Positions 11,092 to 22,976 of a stretch of DNA of 64,000 nucleotides are shown here, piece by piece. Source of the stretch: Sternotherus odoratus (lineage: Eukaryota; Chordata; Testudines; Kinosternidae); contig JAVMKO010000001.1 in NCBI GenBank assembly GCA_032164245.1, positions 74,955,892 through 75,019,891 on the forward strand, written 5' to 3'. The notes under the pieces were generated by a model that had not been told where the DNA came from, did not search any database, and saw only the letters and a program-made list of their open reading frames with translations. A program made the translations under genes and the position numbers. Within the stretch, counting starts at the first letter, position 1. Each line of letters opens with the position of its first letter.

Positions 11092-11108
11092 GTAGTGAAG
11101 ACATGCCC
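11092..11108 (-). repeat. Harbinger right terminal inverted repeat
   Basis: GTAGTGAAGACATGCCC, the inverse of the left end with one mismatch, followed by the TAA target duplication at 11109-11111. Confidence 0.9.
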
Positions 11109-11155
11109 TAAGGTGCTACAAGTATTCCTTGCTTTCTTTATTTTCTTTGTTGTCC
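11109..11155 (+). mobile_element. Remainder of the interrupted PLE tail
   Basis: Starting at TAAGGTGCTACAA, this continues the Penelope-like 3' tail that stops at 6391. The Harbinger element split it. Confidence 0.65.
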
Positions 11156-12079
11156 TAGAACCCTTGGTGATCATTTTAATCCAAGCTTTCTAAAGATCTG
11201 CAGTGGCATAGTTAAACTGTGTTATAGTAGAGCATAGTTAGCATTAAGGTGCATTGACTTTTTTGCTGTCCTGTGTATCAAATTGTAAGTATTGTTCCCG
11301 GTTTTCTTTTGGCAATTTCGAACCCTTTCCCACATAAAATATTTTTTCTACTTAGCAGTTATATGAATGAGTTTCTATTCCTGACATGAAAAAGGACTCT
11401 GGGTTTCTGCTTGATTATTTGTACTGCCATTCAAATCACTAATCAGACTACTTACAGTATGGTACTGCAAAGGGAGCAGTAATAATGGAAAATGAACACA
11501 CTTCCTAATGAACGAAAGAAAAGAATAAAGCATCCGATAATATAAGAGGGCCCTGATGTATCTTTGGATGAAATACAGATGTGCACTTATCACATTAGTT
11601 CTCCCTTCGCACACTTGGGGAAATGGCAGCGAATGCTAGGCAGCAGGAGAAAGGTGATGTGTCACAAAACCTGATTGGTCAGATTTTACCGCAGACTGCA
11701 AAGCCATAAAAACTAAAGGAGCAGTTTGAAACCAAAATAGGCACAAAAGTGAAGCAGTTTTACCACAAAATCCCCCAGAAGGCAAAATACAGCCATGGCA
11801 AATGAAAAATGCCATTTGACAGCTGCTCATAGAGACACTAGAGTATTGCCAGAAAATCGGGGATTCCGTTGAATTATTAATTAGAAGAGGTAGGATTTGA
11901 TAATCGGCCAAAAGTTTGAAAAATACATTTTATATACAGTATATCTACATATTGCGTCGTCTACTCTAAATGGAGCAATGCTCAGGCAATGAAAAACAGA
12001 AGGGCCGGGCTAATAACCCGCCACTTCTAACTCAATCATCACGAAGACAGAGGCTATTGGGGGAGAATAACAGGAAATA
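11156..12079. other. No gene recognised
   Basis: Non-coding. Minus-strand open frames of 79 and 91 codons show no recognisable domain. Confidence 0.4.
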
Positions 12080-12080
12080 G

Positions 12081-12109
<29 letters not shown>
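12080..12109. repeat. (AC)n microsatellite
   Basis: About 15 perfect AC dinucleotides. Confidence 0.95.
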
Positions 12110-12112
<3 letters not shown>

Positions 12113-12129
12113 GTTTTCCTTGACAGTTT

Positions 12130-12366
12130 TCAATCAGGTCGTCTCCAATGGATCTCGGTCTCCGGTGATGACTCATTGAACAACCCATAGTCTCTACTGC
12201 ACTCGAGAAACGGCAGGCGAAGGTCCATCGGAAGGTGCTTCTCGATAACGTCCACGGTTATTTCAAAGCTTGGATCGCCATAGGGGTATAAAGCGCATCT
12301 CGAAGAGAAAGTGCTGAAGAAAACTTGAAGAACGAGATCCGTGGTGCTCTTAGCTTTACTGAGCAC
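12130..12366 (-). CDS. Hypothetical 78-codon open frame
   Basis: An ATG-started minus-strand frame encodes a non-repetitive 78-residue sequence with varied composition (it includes GDPSFEITVDVIEKHLPMD). It has no signal peptide, membrane segment or motif I recognise, and no splice or promoter context was identified. It may be an exon, a fragment of an old insertion, or chance. Confidence 0.15.
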   Translation of the reverse strand: MLSKAKSTTDLVLQVFFSTFSSRCALYPYGDPSFEITVDVIEKHLPMDLRLPFLECSRDYGLFNESSPETEIHWRRPD

Positions 12367-13600
12367 GCTTTACTTTTTACTTCTCCCAGCCAGACCAAAA
12401 CATTAACAATAGAAAGGCCCTTTTCAAAGCCTCCCTAGACTTTCACAAGTTACTTTTAATAGCTTTCTTCAAACGTATGGGGAACGACTTTTACCTTACA
12501 TATCAAGTTGTTTATTATTACGTGATAATTACCAATTTACTCTATACCAGCGATCTGTCCACAGCCATTGATCTATGAGAGACATTGTATGAAAGCAGCT
12601 GTCTTCTCTAGTTCTATATATTTATGTATCCCTAAATCTGAAACAAAAAATTAAATGCTAGCTGATATGTATAAGAGGGCTCAGGAGAAGACTCACAAAA
12701 AGTCTAACTCAGTTCCTTCCTGTTGTGTGTTGCTTAATTTTTAATTTGTACTATAATTAGATAATATATTTAAATAAAAGTATTAAAATTTATTTTAATA
12801 AGTGGTAGGTGGTTCAGAGCAGTCTAGAGGAAGACCCTTTTCAGGGAGATGGCATTGGTGCTCTCGGAACTACTCTGGGCAGCCAGCTTGCAGCAGCAGC
12901 AGCTGAAGTATATAGCAGGCTATATTTCCTAGGAAGGGATAACCGAGAACTTTCCAGTCCAGGCTAGAAAGCTTAGCTAAAACTATTCCTGGCAGCAGCT
13001 TCCACCTCCAAAGTGGGGAAGGGGACCGCGAGTAAGAGAAATTGAGAAACTGCGGATGAGTTAGAGACCAAAATACCTTTTCTATGGGGCCGTGATTTGA
13101 TGAAATGATTAGTTTGAAAATTCCAGTGTTACCAGATGAGTTACCCTTCCCTGTATGTCCTCCTAAAGATTATTCATAACTACTTAAACAAACTCTACCT
13201 CTTCGGGTAGAGGGTGGAGGTGGGAGTTTGAAGATTCCTTCGGTATAAAATTTGCCCCGGGGGAGCAGGGGGAGCGAGGAAAAGGACAAGTATCTAATGA
13301 TTTATGCCCTATTTTCCCACTAATTACGGTTATTTATTAAACCAAGTAGATTGTTGTGAACATAAATAGATTAGGCTGTAAAATAGAAACAATCTTTTTA
13401 CTAAGTAAGTATTGCAACGCAAGGGATTACTGTTTAATAAGAATTCCTTCAGTCTCACGTGATTAATTAGGGTTTCAGGCAAGATTAAAGGAGACTAAAG
13501 AGAAAGTGCTCAGTCTGAAAGCGGGGTTAGAATTAATGAAAAGGGGGACATTTTCGATACATTCTGTTGTTTTACTCTTCCCTATCTCCCGAGATGAGTG
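12367..13600. other. No gene recognised
   Basis: AT-rich sequence 5' of the histone cluster. No RNA gene, repeat border or credible frame could be supported. Confidence 0.4.
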
Positions 13601-13618
13601 TTTGACTATAAGAGAAAT

Positions 13619-13735
13619 AAGGAGCGGGAATGATTTATAAACTGGCTATTTTGGAACTGCAGTAGCGAGACATGGAGCCTCCGATATAAAAGAACAAGAA
13701 ACGGAGATAGCGAAGGAGAGGGGGAACCGAGTTTG
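13619..13735. repeat. Duplicated H3 upstream segment, copy 1
   Basis: Matches 15408-15525 in order (TTTTGGAA or TTTTGAAA, then AGCGAGACATGGAGCCTC or AGCGAAACACGGAGCCTC, then TATAAAA and AAGAAA). It marks the left edge of an old duplication that also produced the H3 pseudogene. Confidence 0.6.
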
Positions 13736-13919
13736 ATGAAGTTTCGGAAAAAGCAAACTGCAGAAATGTTCGGTACTGGGCAGCCCAAGAATCGTGGATT
13801 TCAGGGAAGCGAGCAGTGGTTCAGTCACATTCGAGGAAGCCATGAGCTCTAGCTTAGGGGTGAGGCGGGAAGGCTCGTATTTCAATAGTACAGAGCGGGG
13901 TTTTCAAATTTTCAAATTG

Positions 13920-13980
13920 CCCAATGACAGATGGCTCGTTCTCATCAACCAATCAAGAAGGAGAGTTTGCCTATAAATAT
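13920..13980 (+). promoter_or_regulatory. H3 promoter: two CCAAT boxes and TATA
   Basis: CCAAT at 13921-13925 (within CCCAATGAC) and at 13949-13953 (AACCAATCA), and TATAAATA at 13972-13979, about 75 bases before the H3 start codon. This is the usual compact promoter of replication-dependent histone genes. Confidence 0.8.
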
Positions 13981-14034
13981 AGTTGGTGCTAAAGCGAGTG
14001 ATTTTCTGTTTCTGTTTTGTTTCACAGCTAGTAA

Positions 14035-14463
<429 letters not shown>

Positions 14464-14494
14464 GGCTACTCAGCTATTCTCCAAAGGACACAAA

Positions 14495-14510
14495 GGCTCT
14501 TTTAAGAGCC
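14495..14510 (+). terminator. H3 histone 3' stem-loop
   Basis: GGCTCTTTTAAGAGCC, a 6-bp stem with a 4-nt loop, 32 bases after the stop codon. It would be bound by SLBP and replaces a poly(A) tail. A purine-rich downstream element (GTTAAAGGAGCTGTAG, about 14522-14537) fits the U7 snRNP binding position. Confidence 0.95.
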
Positions 14511-14539
14511 ACTAAATGTACAGTTAAAGGAGCTGTAGC

Positions 14540-15400
14540 ACGCTTATCTAAGTGTTCTGAGGTGGTACATCACTGTTTCATAATTGAGTAGCGTTTTCTA
14601 ATCATACAGTAAAATTCCCTATTAATTTCTAAAGAAAAGCTCATACAAAGTTGCTATTTAAAACTATCTTCAAAGCCCTTTCCCACTTTGAGGTGATTTG
14701 ACAACCTACAAATATTTCATATAAAAACCCTTTGCAATTCGAAAATGGGTATTTCTCTGGAAATACTCAACTTCTGCGGGGAGTTGGGGTAGTCAAAAGA
14801 CTTTGTGTTTTACTTTTAAACACACTGATCACGTGGAAACCTTTGGGTTAAAAGTAACCTGTAAACAAGCCGCCAATGGGTTATTTTAGGCAGGGTGTGT
14901 GAATTATAAGCAGGAGGTTTGAACAATCTCTGTAAAATTGAAGCCAATCTAACTGGAAACGAAACACAAATAGAATTTTAGAGCGGGAAGGAAGATGCGA
15001 GACGAGGAAAGCGACATTCTTGTGTCCTATTGTCTTTGACGCTGCATCTTAAGCCAGCTAGTTTGTTTTGCTCGAAGATATATCAGGATGAAACTAGACA
15101 GAAATTTAATCATTTCACTTACTGCATGTAATTACTATTTAAGAACTCCAGTTTTTCATCCGTTTAAGGCGGGACTGGAGAAGATTATAGATCCCTCATG
15201 AGGGCGCAGTGTCCCACGGTATCAAAGAGGAGAATTACTGAAAGACAGTTGTGACAACCTCTAAATGACCGCAAATTAAATCACAAAATACAAGGTTGGA
15301 GAGGTTTCAACCCATTGTGTGGGTTAACTATTATCCCCACCCCTTCCTTATCACCGGGGTGTGGTGTGCATGATGGGTGTGCAGCTGTAAGAGAGGGAAC
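14540..15400. other. Histone intergenic spacer
   Basis: No gene recognised. A CCAAT box (CGCCAATGGG near 14872) is followed by TGAATTATAAG near 14900 and could be a remnant promoter, but no histone frame follows it. Confidence 0.4.
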
Positions 15401-15407
15401 AGGAGTG

Positions 15408-15860
15408 GCATTGATTAAAGAAGTGGTCGTTTTGAAAGAAAAATAGCGAAACACGGAGCCTCAGCTATAAAATAAGAAATAAACATGCACCGAGGTGACA
15501 GAGACGGGAAGGCGGGTTTGTAGAATGAGGGGCGGGGGGCAGCAAAAGAACGCGATACGGGTGGTTCTCGGAGCCTGAATTTCACGGTTTTCACCAGCCA
15601 GCTTGTGGCAACCGCTTTCGATCTGTGCTTCCAGGGTTCGGCCGCTATGAGGCCAGTGAAGCCTACTTGGTGGGGTTCTTTAAAGATCTTAACTTTAACC
15701 TGTGCGCTATTCACGCAAAAAGGAGTCACCATCCTGCCCACGGACATGCAGTTACGCCGGCGTATTTTAGTGATGAGAAGGTTACAGGCTGCTTAGCTCA
15801 GCCATCTTCTGCAACTTATAACGACCCAAATGCCCCTTTAAAAGCCACTAAATTCACGCG
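15408..15860 (+). pseudogene. Histone H3 pseudogene
   Basis: From about 15625 the sequence follows the last third of the H3 gene (GAAGCCTACTTGGTGGGG, then CCTGTGCGCTATTCACGC, then GTCACCATC). It has a deletion near 15650 and frame shifts, and no proper stop context. The first ~75 codons are missing. A decayed stem-loop (TGCCCCTTTAAAAGCCA, about 15831-15847) and a downstream GGAAAGGAGTTGTA element remain. Upstream sequence 15408-15525 matches the segment before the intact H3 (13619-13735). It is therefore a duplicated gene with its flanks, not a retrocopy. Confidence 0.85.
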
Positions 15861-15889
15861 GAAAGGAGTTGTAACATACCCGTAACTTT

Positions 15890-16430
15890 TGACATTTCTT
15901 CATTGTTATATGCATGTTCTTATCTTACATAATACCAAGATTATTCAGATAAACTAGGGTGAGGAGGGGAGCATTTGACTTTTGGCTACAGGAAATTAGA
16001 CAAACCAATTATCCTTCAGGCAGATAGGATTTATACATTTTGAATAAACATATTAATGAGTCAAAACTTTAGTCGAACCTCGATTATTCAGTAAAATATA
16101 CTGACGCATGTCATCTGGTCAAATTCCAAATTTTAATTTACCAGACAAACCGTTTAGCCATTTTATGTTTGTTGGGGATGACTCGCCGAACTACTGAGTG
16201 GGAGGGGTGGAAAACGAGAACGAGGGACACATTTTTCATTAACATTTGAAAACCCCAGTTTGGATTGACTTAATGCCACATTTACTAAAGCGAAATCAAT
16301 CCGTCCCCCCGATATAAGGAGTATACACAATAAAAAAAATACTTTCACAAGTCGCTTGACTAAAACACAATTTAAAAAAAGACAATTGGAGTTTTGAAGA
16401 ACACAAGCAAAAGCTATTAGTGATATCAGA
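15890..16430. other. Histone intergenic spacer
   Basis: AT-rich, no gene recognised. At its right end a purine-rich element (TTTAAAGAGCTCTG read on the minus strand, about 16430-16444) lies just downstream of the H2B stem-loop, in the U7 position. Confidence 0.45.
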
Positions 16431-16453
16431 GCTCTTTAAATGAGAGAGTGGAT

Positions 16454-16469
16454 GGCTCTTAAAAGAGCC
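16454..16469 (-). terminator. H2B histone 3' stem-loop
   Basis: GGCTCTTAAAAGAGCC (on either strand as a near palindrome), 35 bases past the H2B stop codon on the minus strand. Confidence 0.94.
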
Positions 16470-16504
16470 TTTGGGTTATAGATATAGGTAGTCTAACAAA
16501 CGAT

Positions 16505-16891
<387 letters not shown>

Positions 16892-16981
16892 CTACTCTGT
16901 TTTTAAAAACTCAACAAACGTTACTGGTCAATCACTGTTACCCCAGCAAAAACAATATAGAAATAAAGGCGTCCGCCCCTC

Positions 16982-17086
16982 TATTTATAGAAGCCTTATG
17001 CAAATTAGGCGTTTCCCTGTCCTCTTTTCTTATTGGGCATGAGAGTCAAGAGCCGTCCCCTGTAGCAAATTGTACTTGTCTATTGG
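16982..17086 (-). promoter_or_regulatory. H2B promoter: TATA, octamer, CCAAT boxes
   Basis: On the minus strand, TATAAATA (16982-16989), the canonical H2B octamer ATTTGCAT (16998-17005, bound by OCT1/OCA-S), and CCAAT boxes (ATTGG on the plus strand at 17032-17036 and 17082-17086). Spacing and order match vertebrate H2B promoters. Confidence 0.88.
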
Positions 17087-17099
17087 TCAGAGTTAGATC

Positions 17100-18290
17100 C
17101 GTATCACCATTGCCTGTTCAGGCAATAACAATTTTTCAACCTATCATAACTCGCTTAACCCTCTAAAGAGAAGTGGTGTGAGCGGGAGCGGGAGAGCGTA
17201 TTTCTCTCTCTGTTCGTTTATTAAGTATTATGTGTTAGAGCACAATTTACGGAATCCGGCCAGGAAAATTAAGGAAGGAAAGTGAGGTTTAAGAACAAGT
17301 CTCTTTTCTTGTGTCCCTTAATCTAGTGAAAACATGCTACTTCAAAATAATTTATCCATCCTTTTCTATTTTTTCGCAATAATAATTAACGCCACCCTTT
17401 AGAAAGTGCGTTAGGATATTTATGAAAGTGGTATTAAAATAACAAAATGAGAAACTGTACACACATCTTTTCCAGGTTATTTGTGCTATTGCGGCCAACA
17501 CAATATAAATATATAAACAGCCGATGAATCTGACGAAATCAAATAAAAATCCCTGGGAGGTAATTTGTCGTTTTCTCAAGATCGCTCACCCTGAATGGGC
17601 GAAGGACAGTCTATGTAACACTGAATCCCCCTTAAGAAAAAAATACTTGTTATTGGCCAATCCTTGCACAGAGTGGGATTTTTAAATTACTACTGATTAA
17701 AATCCATTCTCAGAGGACAGAAAATGATCAATTTTGTTTATAAATTGCGTTTTTTTATCATACCCTGTTCTCTAGCACACACATCCCACACACAGACTGA
17801 AACTGATCCAGGAGTAGTGATCATAAATATCCTTTCATAAACAACCCCCTGCCTTCCATTACAGGATATTAGCGCTCACTCCGCTAACAGCACAATTTAT
17901 AGAAAAGATGCTCGGCTCCCACACAGGACCGCTGTAGTTTCCTTGTAATTGCATCTTCCAAGTCCCAGGTCGTTTTCTTTATACTTTCAAAATAATACAG
18001 TACTTAAAATGCCCCCCCCCCCCCCCCCCCCCCGTTGATTTGTAGGAAGGGTGGTAAAATAACACTCCGATACTTTAGTTAGTCTTTAAGGTGCCACGGG
18101 ACTCTGTTACCTACAGTAATAGTGTACTTAAAGAACATCTCGGGGGGCTGTTTCATGTTCCTTCCTAATTATGCACATTTTATTCGCCCCCTTTACAGTG
18201 ATTCATGTGGCTAGGCGAGACGGGAATGTTTGCCTTTCATTGAAAAGGTACCATGACAAAATGACTAGTGTTTCAGCTGCTTTGGGGAAA
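17100..18290. other. Histone intergenic spacer with poly-C and a PLE tail fragment
   Basis: No gene recognised. It contains a 22-base C run (18012-18033) and, from 18070 to about 18112, a short truncated PLE tail (TACTTTAGTTAGTCTTTAAG then GTGCCAC). Confidence 0.5.
18070..18112 (+). mobile_element. PLE 3' tail fragment
   Basis: TACTTTAGTTAGTCTTTAAG then GTGCCACGGGACTCTGTTAC: the last ~43 bases of the tail family, strongly 5'-truncated, inside the histone spacer. Confidence 0.55.
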
Positions 18291-18298
18291 AGATGGGT

Positions 18299-18314
18299 GG
18301 CTCTTAAAAGAGCC
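18299..18314 (-). terminator. H1 histone 3' stem-loop
   Basis: GGCTCTTAAAAGAGCC, 35 bases past the H1 stop codon on the minus strand, with a purine-rich CCCCAAAGCAGCTG element beyond it (about 18272-18285). Confidence 0.94.
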
Positions 18315-18349
18315 GTTGGGTTTTTTATGGTAAGTTATCTCACGTCATT

Positions 18350-19015
18350 TCACTTCTTCTTAGGCGCGCTCCTCTTAGCCTTCACGGTTTTGGGTTTCGT
18401 CGGCTTGGGCTTGGCCGCCTTGGGCTTCACCGCTTTTACCTTAGCCGGGCTCTTGGCTGCCTTCTTGGGCTTGGCGGCTTTCACCTTTTTGGGGCTCTTG
18501 GCTGGTTTCTTGGCCGCTGCAGCCGGCTTCTTGGCTTTCTTCGGGCTCTTTTTCACGGCCGCAGCCTTTTTGGGTTTCTTGGCCGCGCTGGCGGGTTTCT
18601 TGGCAGCGGGTTTCTTAGGCTTGGCCGCTGGCTTCTTCTTGGGAGCCTTTTCCTTGATCTCACCCGGCTTCTTGCTGAGCTTAAAGGACCCCGAGGCACC
18701 AATACCCTTAGTATGAACTAAGGTGCCCTTGTTCACCAGGCTCTTAAGCCCCAGTTTGATGCGGCTGTTGTTCTTCTCCACATCGTATCCTCCGGCAGCC
18801 AGAGCCTTCTTCAGAGCGGCCAACGAAACCCCTTTGCGCTCCTTGGAAGCGGACACCGCCTCAGTGATCAGCTCGGTCACGCTGGGACCCGCGACTTTCC
18901 GGGCTTTGGATCCTCCTGCCGCCTTCTTCGGCTTTTTAGCTGGACCTTTCGAAGCTGGAACAGGAGCTGCAGCAGCAGCTGCTGTCACTGCAACAGCGGG
19001 CGCAGTTTCGGACAT
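18350..19015 (-). CDS. H1: Linker histone H1
   Basis: Binds linker DNA at the nucleosome entry and exit. I chose the ATG at 19015 (MSETAPAV), the conserved H1 start, over the upstream in-frame ATG at 19045, which would add ten residues unlike H1 ([10 protein letters not shown]). The product is 221 residues. The Ala/Pro-rich head runs to about 38. The globular winged-helix domain follows (about 42-115, with [20 protein letters not shown] and [18 protein letters not shown]). The tail is Lys/Ala/Pro-rich with several SPKK-type CDK phosphorylation motifs, ending in SAPKKK. Intronless, with an H1-type promoter and a 3' stem-loop. The plus-strand frame over it is an antisense shadow. Confidence 0.97.
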   Translation of the reverse strand: MSETAPAVAVTAAAAAAPVPASKGPAKKPKKAAGGSKARKVAGPSVTELITEAVSASKERKGVSLAALKKALAAGGYDVEKNNSRIKLGLKSLVNKGTLVHTKGIGASGSFKLSKKPGEIKEKAPKKKPAAKPKKPAAKKPASAAKKPKKAAAVKKSPKKAKKPAAAAKKPAKSPKKVKAAKPKKAAKSPAKVKAVKPKAAKPKPTKPKTVKAKRSAPKKK

Positions 19016-19072
19016 GGTCACACCGTCAATTTTCAAACGCTCCAAACACGCCCCAGTACAGTAGATGCCTTG

Positions 19073-19167
19073 TATTTATAGAGACAAGCTGTTCTCTGAT
19101 TGGTGAGTTTAAGAACCCGCCCAGCTGCAAGGCAGACGGAGCTCTTCTCCCCGCTCAGTTTGTGTTT
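19073..19167 (-). promoter_or_regulatory. H1 promoter: TATA, CCAAT, AC box
   Basis: On the minus strand, TATAAATA (19073-19080), CCAAT (ATTGG on the plus strand, 19099-19103) and the H1-specific AC box AAACACAAA (19159-19167). The set and order are diagnostic of replication-dependent H1 genes. Confidence 0.88.
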
Positions 19168-19179
19168 CTTCGGAGGAAA

Positions 19180-20197
19180 TAAAATGTATTTTTTGCATAA
19201 TACCTTCCATAGAATCACCCCATTTTACAATCACGAGAAGGTGAAATAGGGCATTTCCATCTGTCAGTGTTTTCTGTTGAAAATAGTAATACTGTGTTAA
19301 ATAAGACCTAATAAATCTTGCGTCCTGAAGCTTGATGGACCTCTGGAGAGAGAAAGTTTTGTTTTTCTTTGTAAATTAAAAATGTTCTTTTAGCAATACG
19401 ATCAGAAAAATAATGCAATACTAATCTTTAGAGGGTCTTCTCCAACTCCTATAAGAAAGTGAGTGATTTGTACCAATGTTCTCATTATAAATTGATTTAA
19501 AAGAGACAGAGGTAGCACAAACTCCCACAAACTAGATTTCAGCTTTGCTCACCAAGGTCTATAACCCTTGACTACTAGGAAATTGTACTGAGTTAACGTA
19601 GTGAATTTTTCCATACCATATAGACTAAAGTTCTGAGAGGGGCTGTTTACTTCCCCTAAGGGAATATTATGTGCCTTGTGGTATTATCCCCAATAATTAG
19701 CTTCCTGGTACAAAACCCAGATTCTAGTTCTTATAAAATAGGAAAGGGATGCACACCTTAGCCTGATGACCAATGTGGATATAAAAATATTAAAGCATAT
19801 TCACTATTGTTTCATTCTAAATTACAAAAAAAAAACAGATCATGCTCTATGTTAAAAAAACAAACAAAAAAATCAGATTATTTTTTCTGGTCTCCAGAAA
19901 TCATCCATTAATCTGAAAAAAAAAAAGGCAGATATGAAAGTGTGTAAAGTGTGTGAATCTCTGTGATTAAAATGATCTGAAAACACAATTCCGATACCCC
20001 TTTAATTTCTAAACTATGGACAAACAGTGGTTGTTGCTGGACAATCCACTTTGTTAAGTCTCAAATCAGTCTCAAAGCCATTCCTGTATGTAAAGTCTGT
20101 GTCAACAGGACATCGCTGTAGAAGTTGAATGATTGTACTCAAGTTAATGTGAATAAATTATACTAGCAATGCCATTCATGTTTCTTTCCTTAAAGAA
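19180..20197. other. No gene recognised
   Basis: AT-rich sequence with A-runs. It marks the end of recognisable histone genes; no H2A or H4 frame was found. Confidence 0.45.
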
Positions 20198-20451
20198 CAC
20201 TTTATATTTAGAATCAGAGAGGTAGCCGTGTTAGTCTGGAAAAGCAGAAGTAACAAAGAGTCCGGTGGCACCTTAAAGACTAACTAAAGTATTGTTTCGT
20301 GGGCTAATACCCACTTCGTCAGATGCAAGCCACTGCTTGCATCCGACGAAGCTTGCATCCGACGAAGTGGGTATTAGCCCAAGAAAGCTTATGCTTCAAT
20401 ACTTTAGTTAGTCTTTAAGGTGCCACCGGACTCTTTGTCACTTTATATTTA
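20198..20451. mobile_element. Fold-back (inverted) Penelope-like insertion with 13-bp target duplication
   Basis: The same PLE tail occurs twice in opposite orientation (minus-oriented from 20211, plus-oriented to 20438), meeting at a partial repeat of GCTTGCATCCGACGAAG. The whole 228-bp unit is flanked by perfect CACTTTATATTTA (20198-20210 and 20439-20451). One target duplication around both arms means they arrived in a single event. Inverted partial copies are a known signature of Penelope-like insertion. Confidence 0.85.
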
Positions 20452-22968
20452 TTCATTCATTCATGATTGGCTCCAGTGCTTGACTCATGTATTAAAGGAC
20501 AGTTGTATCCATTAGGATCAGAAGCCCTACTTAATAGCATCATATTCATTCAATGAATATCTTCCCCTTAGAGACAAATCTCTGGAAGGGAGAGGCTGGC
20601 ATAAGAAAGGCATGACACCCTTTGAGCCTGGGGGGCCAGAGATGGTAGTAGGCCCCATGAAGGTTTTCTTAGACCAAGGCAGAATCTCTTTTCTTTATCC
20701 TTATCCCGACCACACTAAGATACTTGGAGCACCCTGGAGTCTCTGGTGAACTGTTGCCTTCAATCTGTGTCTTTTAAGAGGCTGTTTGTAATGAGGTTTG
20801 CATTAATGTAACTGGAAAAACAGTCTTTCCCTCTGTTCTCACAGTACAATGCAATTAGTTGGAAGCATTCTTCTCTTCCATTTCTCTATTTTCTTGATCA
20901 TTCTTTCTTTTTTTCCACCCCCTTCATCAGTGGAGTCCCCAGCCTAGGTCACCATAGCAATGGGAAATCTCATCAGTGGTGAATCAAATTCCCCCAGAAC
21001 ACACTCCCTTCTTCTGACAAACACACATTTGCACACGTGTTTCCATCCCTAAAAAATTCAGCTAACTTTGAAAGTTCCCTTCTGTTATTTATGAGAATAA
21101 ATGAACGGCCAGTTCTGAAGGAATGGCAGGGGCTGTGAACGGTTCCTGGACAGGAGAGGGAAAACCCATGGACACAGCCCCTCCTCTTTTATCAAAGTGT
21201 GCAAAGAGTAGCAATGTCTTTTTTCCAAAAGCAGCCTTACTTTGTTGTGTCATGGAGAAACTCAGCAGGTCTGTGGATATATATATACGATGGCTCAGTC
21301 ACAAGGTAGCCCAATAAGGATATGTGGGCACTTTAATAGCCAGAGAGCACAGTGGCTTGCCCATTCTGTGGTGGGCATGCATGGAAATGGAAATTCGAAG
21401 CAGTGCACATTCCCCTGTGATTCACCATTGGAGGGTGTGGTCTGGGGTGCTTACAGAAAGACCACTCTCACGGAACCCTTTTCTAAGCATGAGAAAGTTG
21501 TCAGGCATGGTCCCAATAGTAACACACTTCACATCCCTATTCTAAAAGGCTCCTAGAGGTGCAGCATTGATCACAATAAAAAAACAAACAAACAAAAATA
21601 CTTAATCTCCCTATGGTCTTCCACTCCGCCAATTTCTATGTGTACCACGGCAATATGGATGAGGATCACTGATGCAAAAGCCCCCGAGAGTGCCACCAGA
21701 GAGAAGAAGCTTTCCATCACTACAAACATGAGCTAGCTTGGCAAGGGCAACCTAGAGGTGAAAGTTTTCTGTTGCCCATTATCACTTCTCTGGACCATTC
21801 ACTCTCAATGAGGAGGGTAGGGATTTTATTGGAATAGTTACAGCCAATATTTCACAAGTCATAATTTGTTTAGATAAAGAAGAGAGATGACAACGTATCC
21901 CAAACTTATTTGGTGCTTCCAAGGTAACAGATAAATTAATTCTTGCTATGCAAAGAAATGATTTCTTTTAAATGTATTATTATTAATTTGTTGTTTCAGT
22001 AACAAAGCATGAGTTTATATTATTTGCTGAATAGCCTGGTATGTTGCCCAGTACTGTAATACTATGTAATGACAGGCACTGAGAAGGGCAAATCACAAAA
22101 GGTTCAACAGTTTGGTTTAGTCTGTGCAAGTATTAAATAGTCTGGATATTTTTCTTAATATCAAACCTGTTTAAGCTTCTTCCTATGGACCTTCTTCCTG
22201 GCACCCCTTTGCTGTGAGGTTTTCTCCTTGCTATCTGATAGGAGTACCTTGGAGGACAAACTTGACCACCCTTGCTAGCTGACGAAGGGCAAGGAGTTTG
22301 TGACAAATCAAAAGAATTGAGCTTGTAAAACCCAGAGACAAACCTTAAGAAAACATCAACAATAAAACCACAATCTCCCTTGGGAGGGGAGTACTTCCGT
22401 CTTAGCATCTCACCTGAATATTCACATGAGAGATTGGTGACGGGAAGTAATAGTCCTAGAAGAGGAACACAGCTCACTGCTGCCATGCAAATGTTGGCTA
22501 CAATGCTGAACTTGATGAGACAAGTGTAAGGACTGTTGTGTTGATAAGGGACATGTTCAGGGCCAACAGGAGAAGAGAAGCTAATGAAACTGTCCTGGTC
22601 CATTCAGGGGGGCTACAAACCAGCCTAGCTGGCAGAGGCTCGTCTAAGGAGAATGAGACAACCCAGATCCACCTGTGAGTAGTTAATTACCTAGGTGGCT
22701 GGGTGGTGGTAAATTAGTTAAGAAAAGACTGGGACTAATACAGGTGTATGAGGTCTTAGTTAAGTGGTTCTAGGACACAGAGAGGAAGGTCATGAGAAAA
22801 GGGGCTTTTCAGGGAAGGTGTTTAGAGGTACTACAATAAAAGAGGGTTTAGGAAAGCTGTTCCGGGAAGCAGCAGATTCTGAGAGTACTATGAGTGCAAA
22901 AGCCTAGGAAGATCAGTCCCAATGAAAGGCCCTTAGTAGATGGTAGGAAGCAGTCCAGGTTGTTGAGG
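20452..22968. other. No gene recognised
   Basis: Several 60-156 codon open frames occur (longest minus 22133-22603), but none shows a domain, splice context or codon pattern I recognise. Probably old repeat-derived sequence. Confidence 0.35.
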
Positions 22969-22976
22969 CTCTACAT

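Larger units (their letters stand above)
6392..11108 (+). mobile_element. Full-length PIF/Harbinger DNA transposon
   Basis: The element is 4,717 bp. It starts GGGTATGTCTTCACTAC (6392-6408) and ends with the inverse of GGGCATGTCTTCACTAC (11092-11108), 16 of 17 bases matching. A 3-bp TAA target duplication sits at 6389-6391 and 11109-11111, as expected for PIF/Harbinger (TWA). The flanks join to read CTCTAAGGTGCTACAA, which is the uninterrupted sequence of the related PLE tail at 28629-28644, giving a natural empty site. Inside are the two genes typical of the superfamily, a DDE transposase (+) and a Myb/SANT-like protein (-), arranged convergently, plus an unexplained open frame. Both recognised genes are broken, so this copy is probably immobile unless helped in trans. 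Confidence 0.93.

Noticed and set aside
18171..18716. 181-codon plus-strand open frame
   Set aside because: Antisense to the Lys/Ala-rich tail of H1. The hydrophobic Leu/Gly/Ala/Phe product is the mirror of Lys/Ala/Pro codons.
22133..22603. 156-codon minus-strand open frame
   Set aside because: No domain, no splice or promoter context, and the surroundings look repeat-derived.
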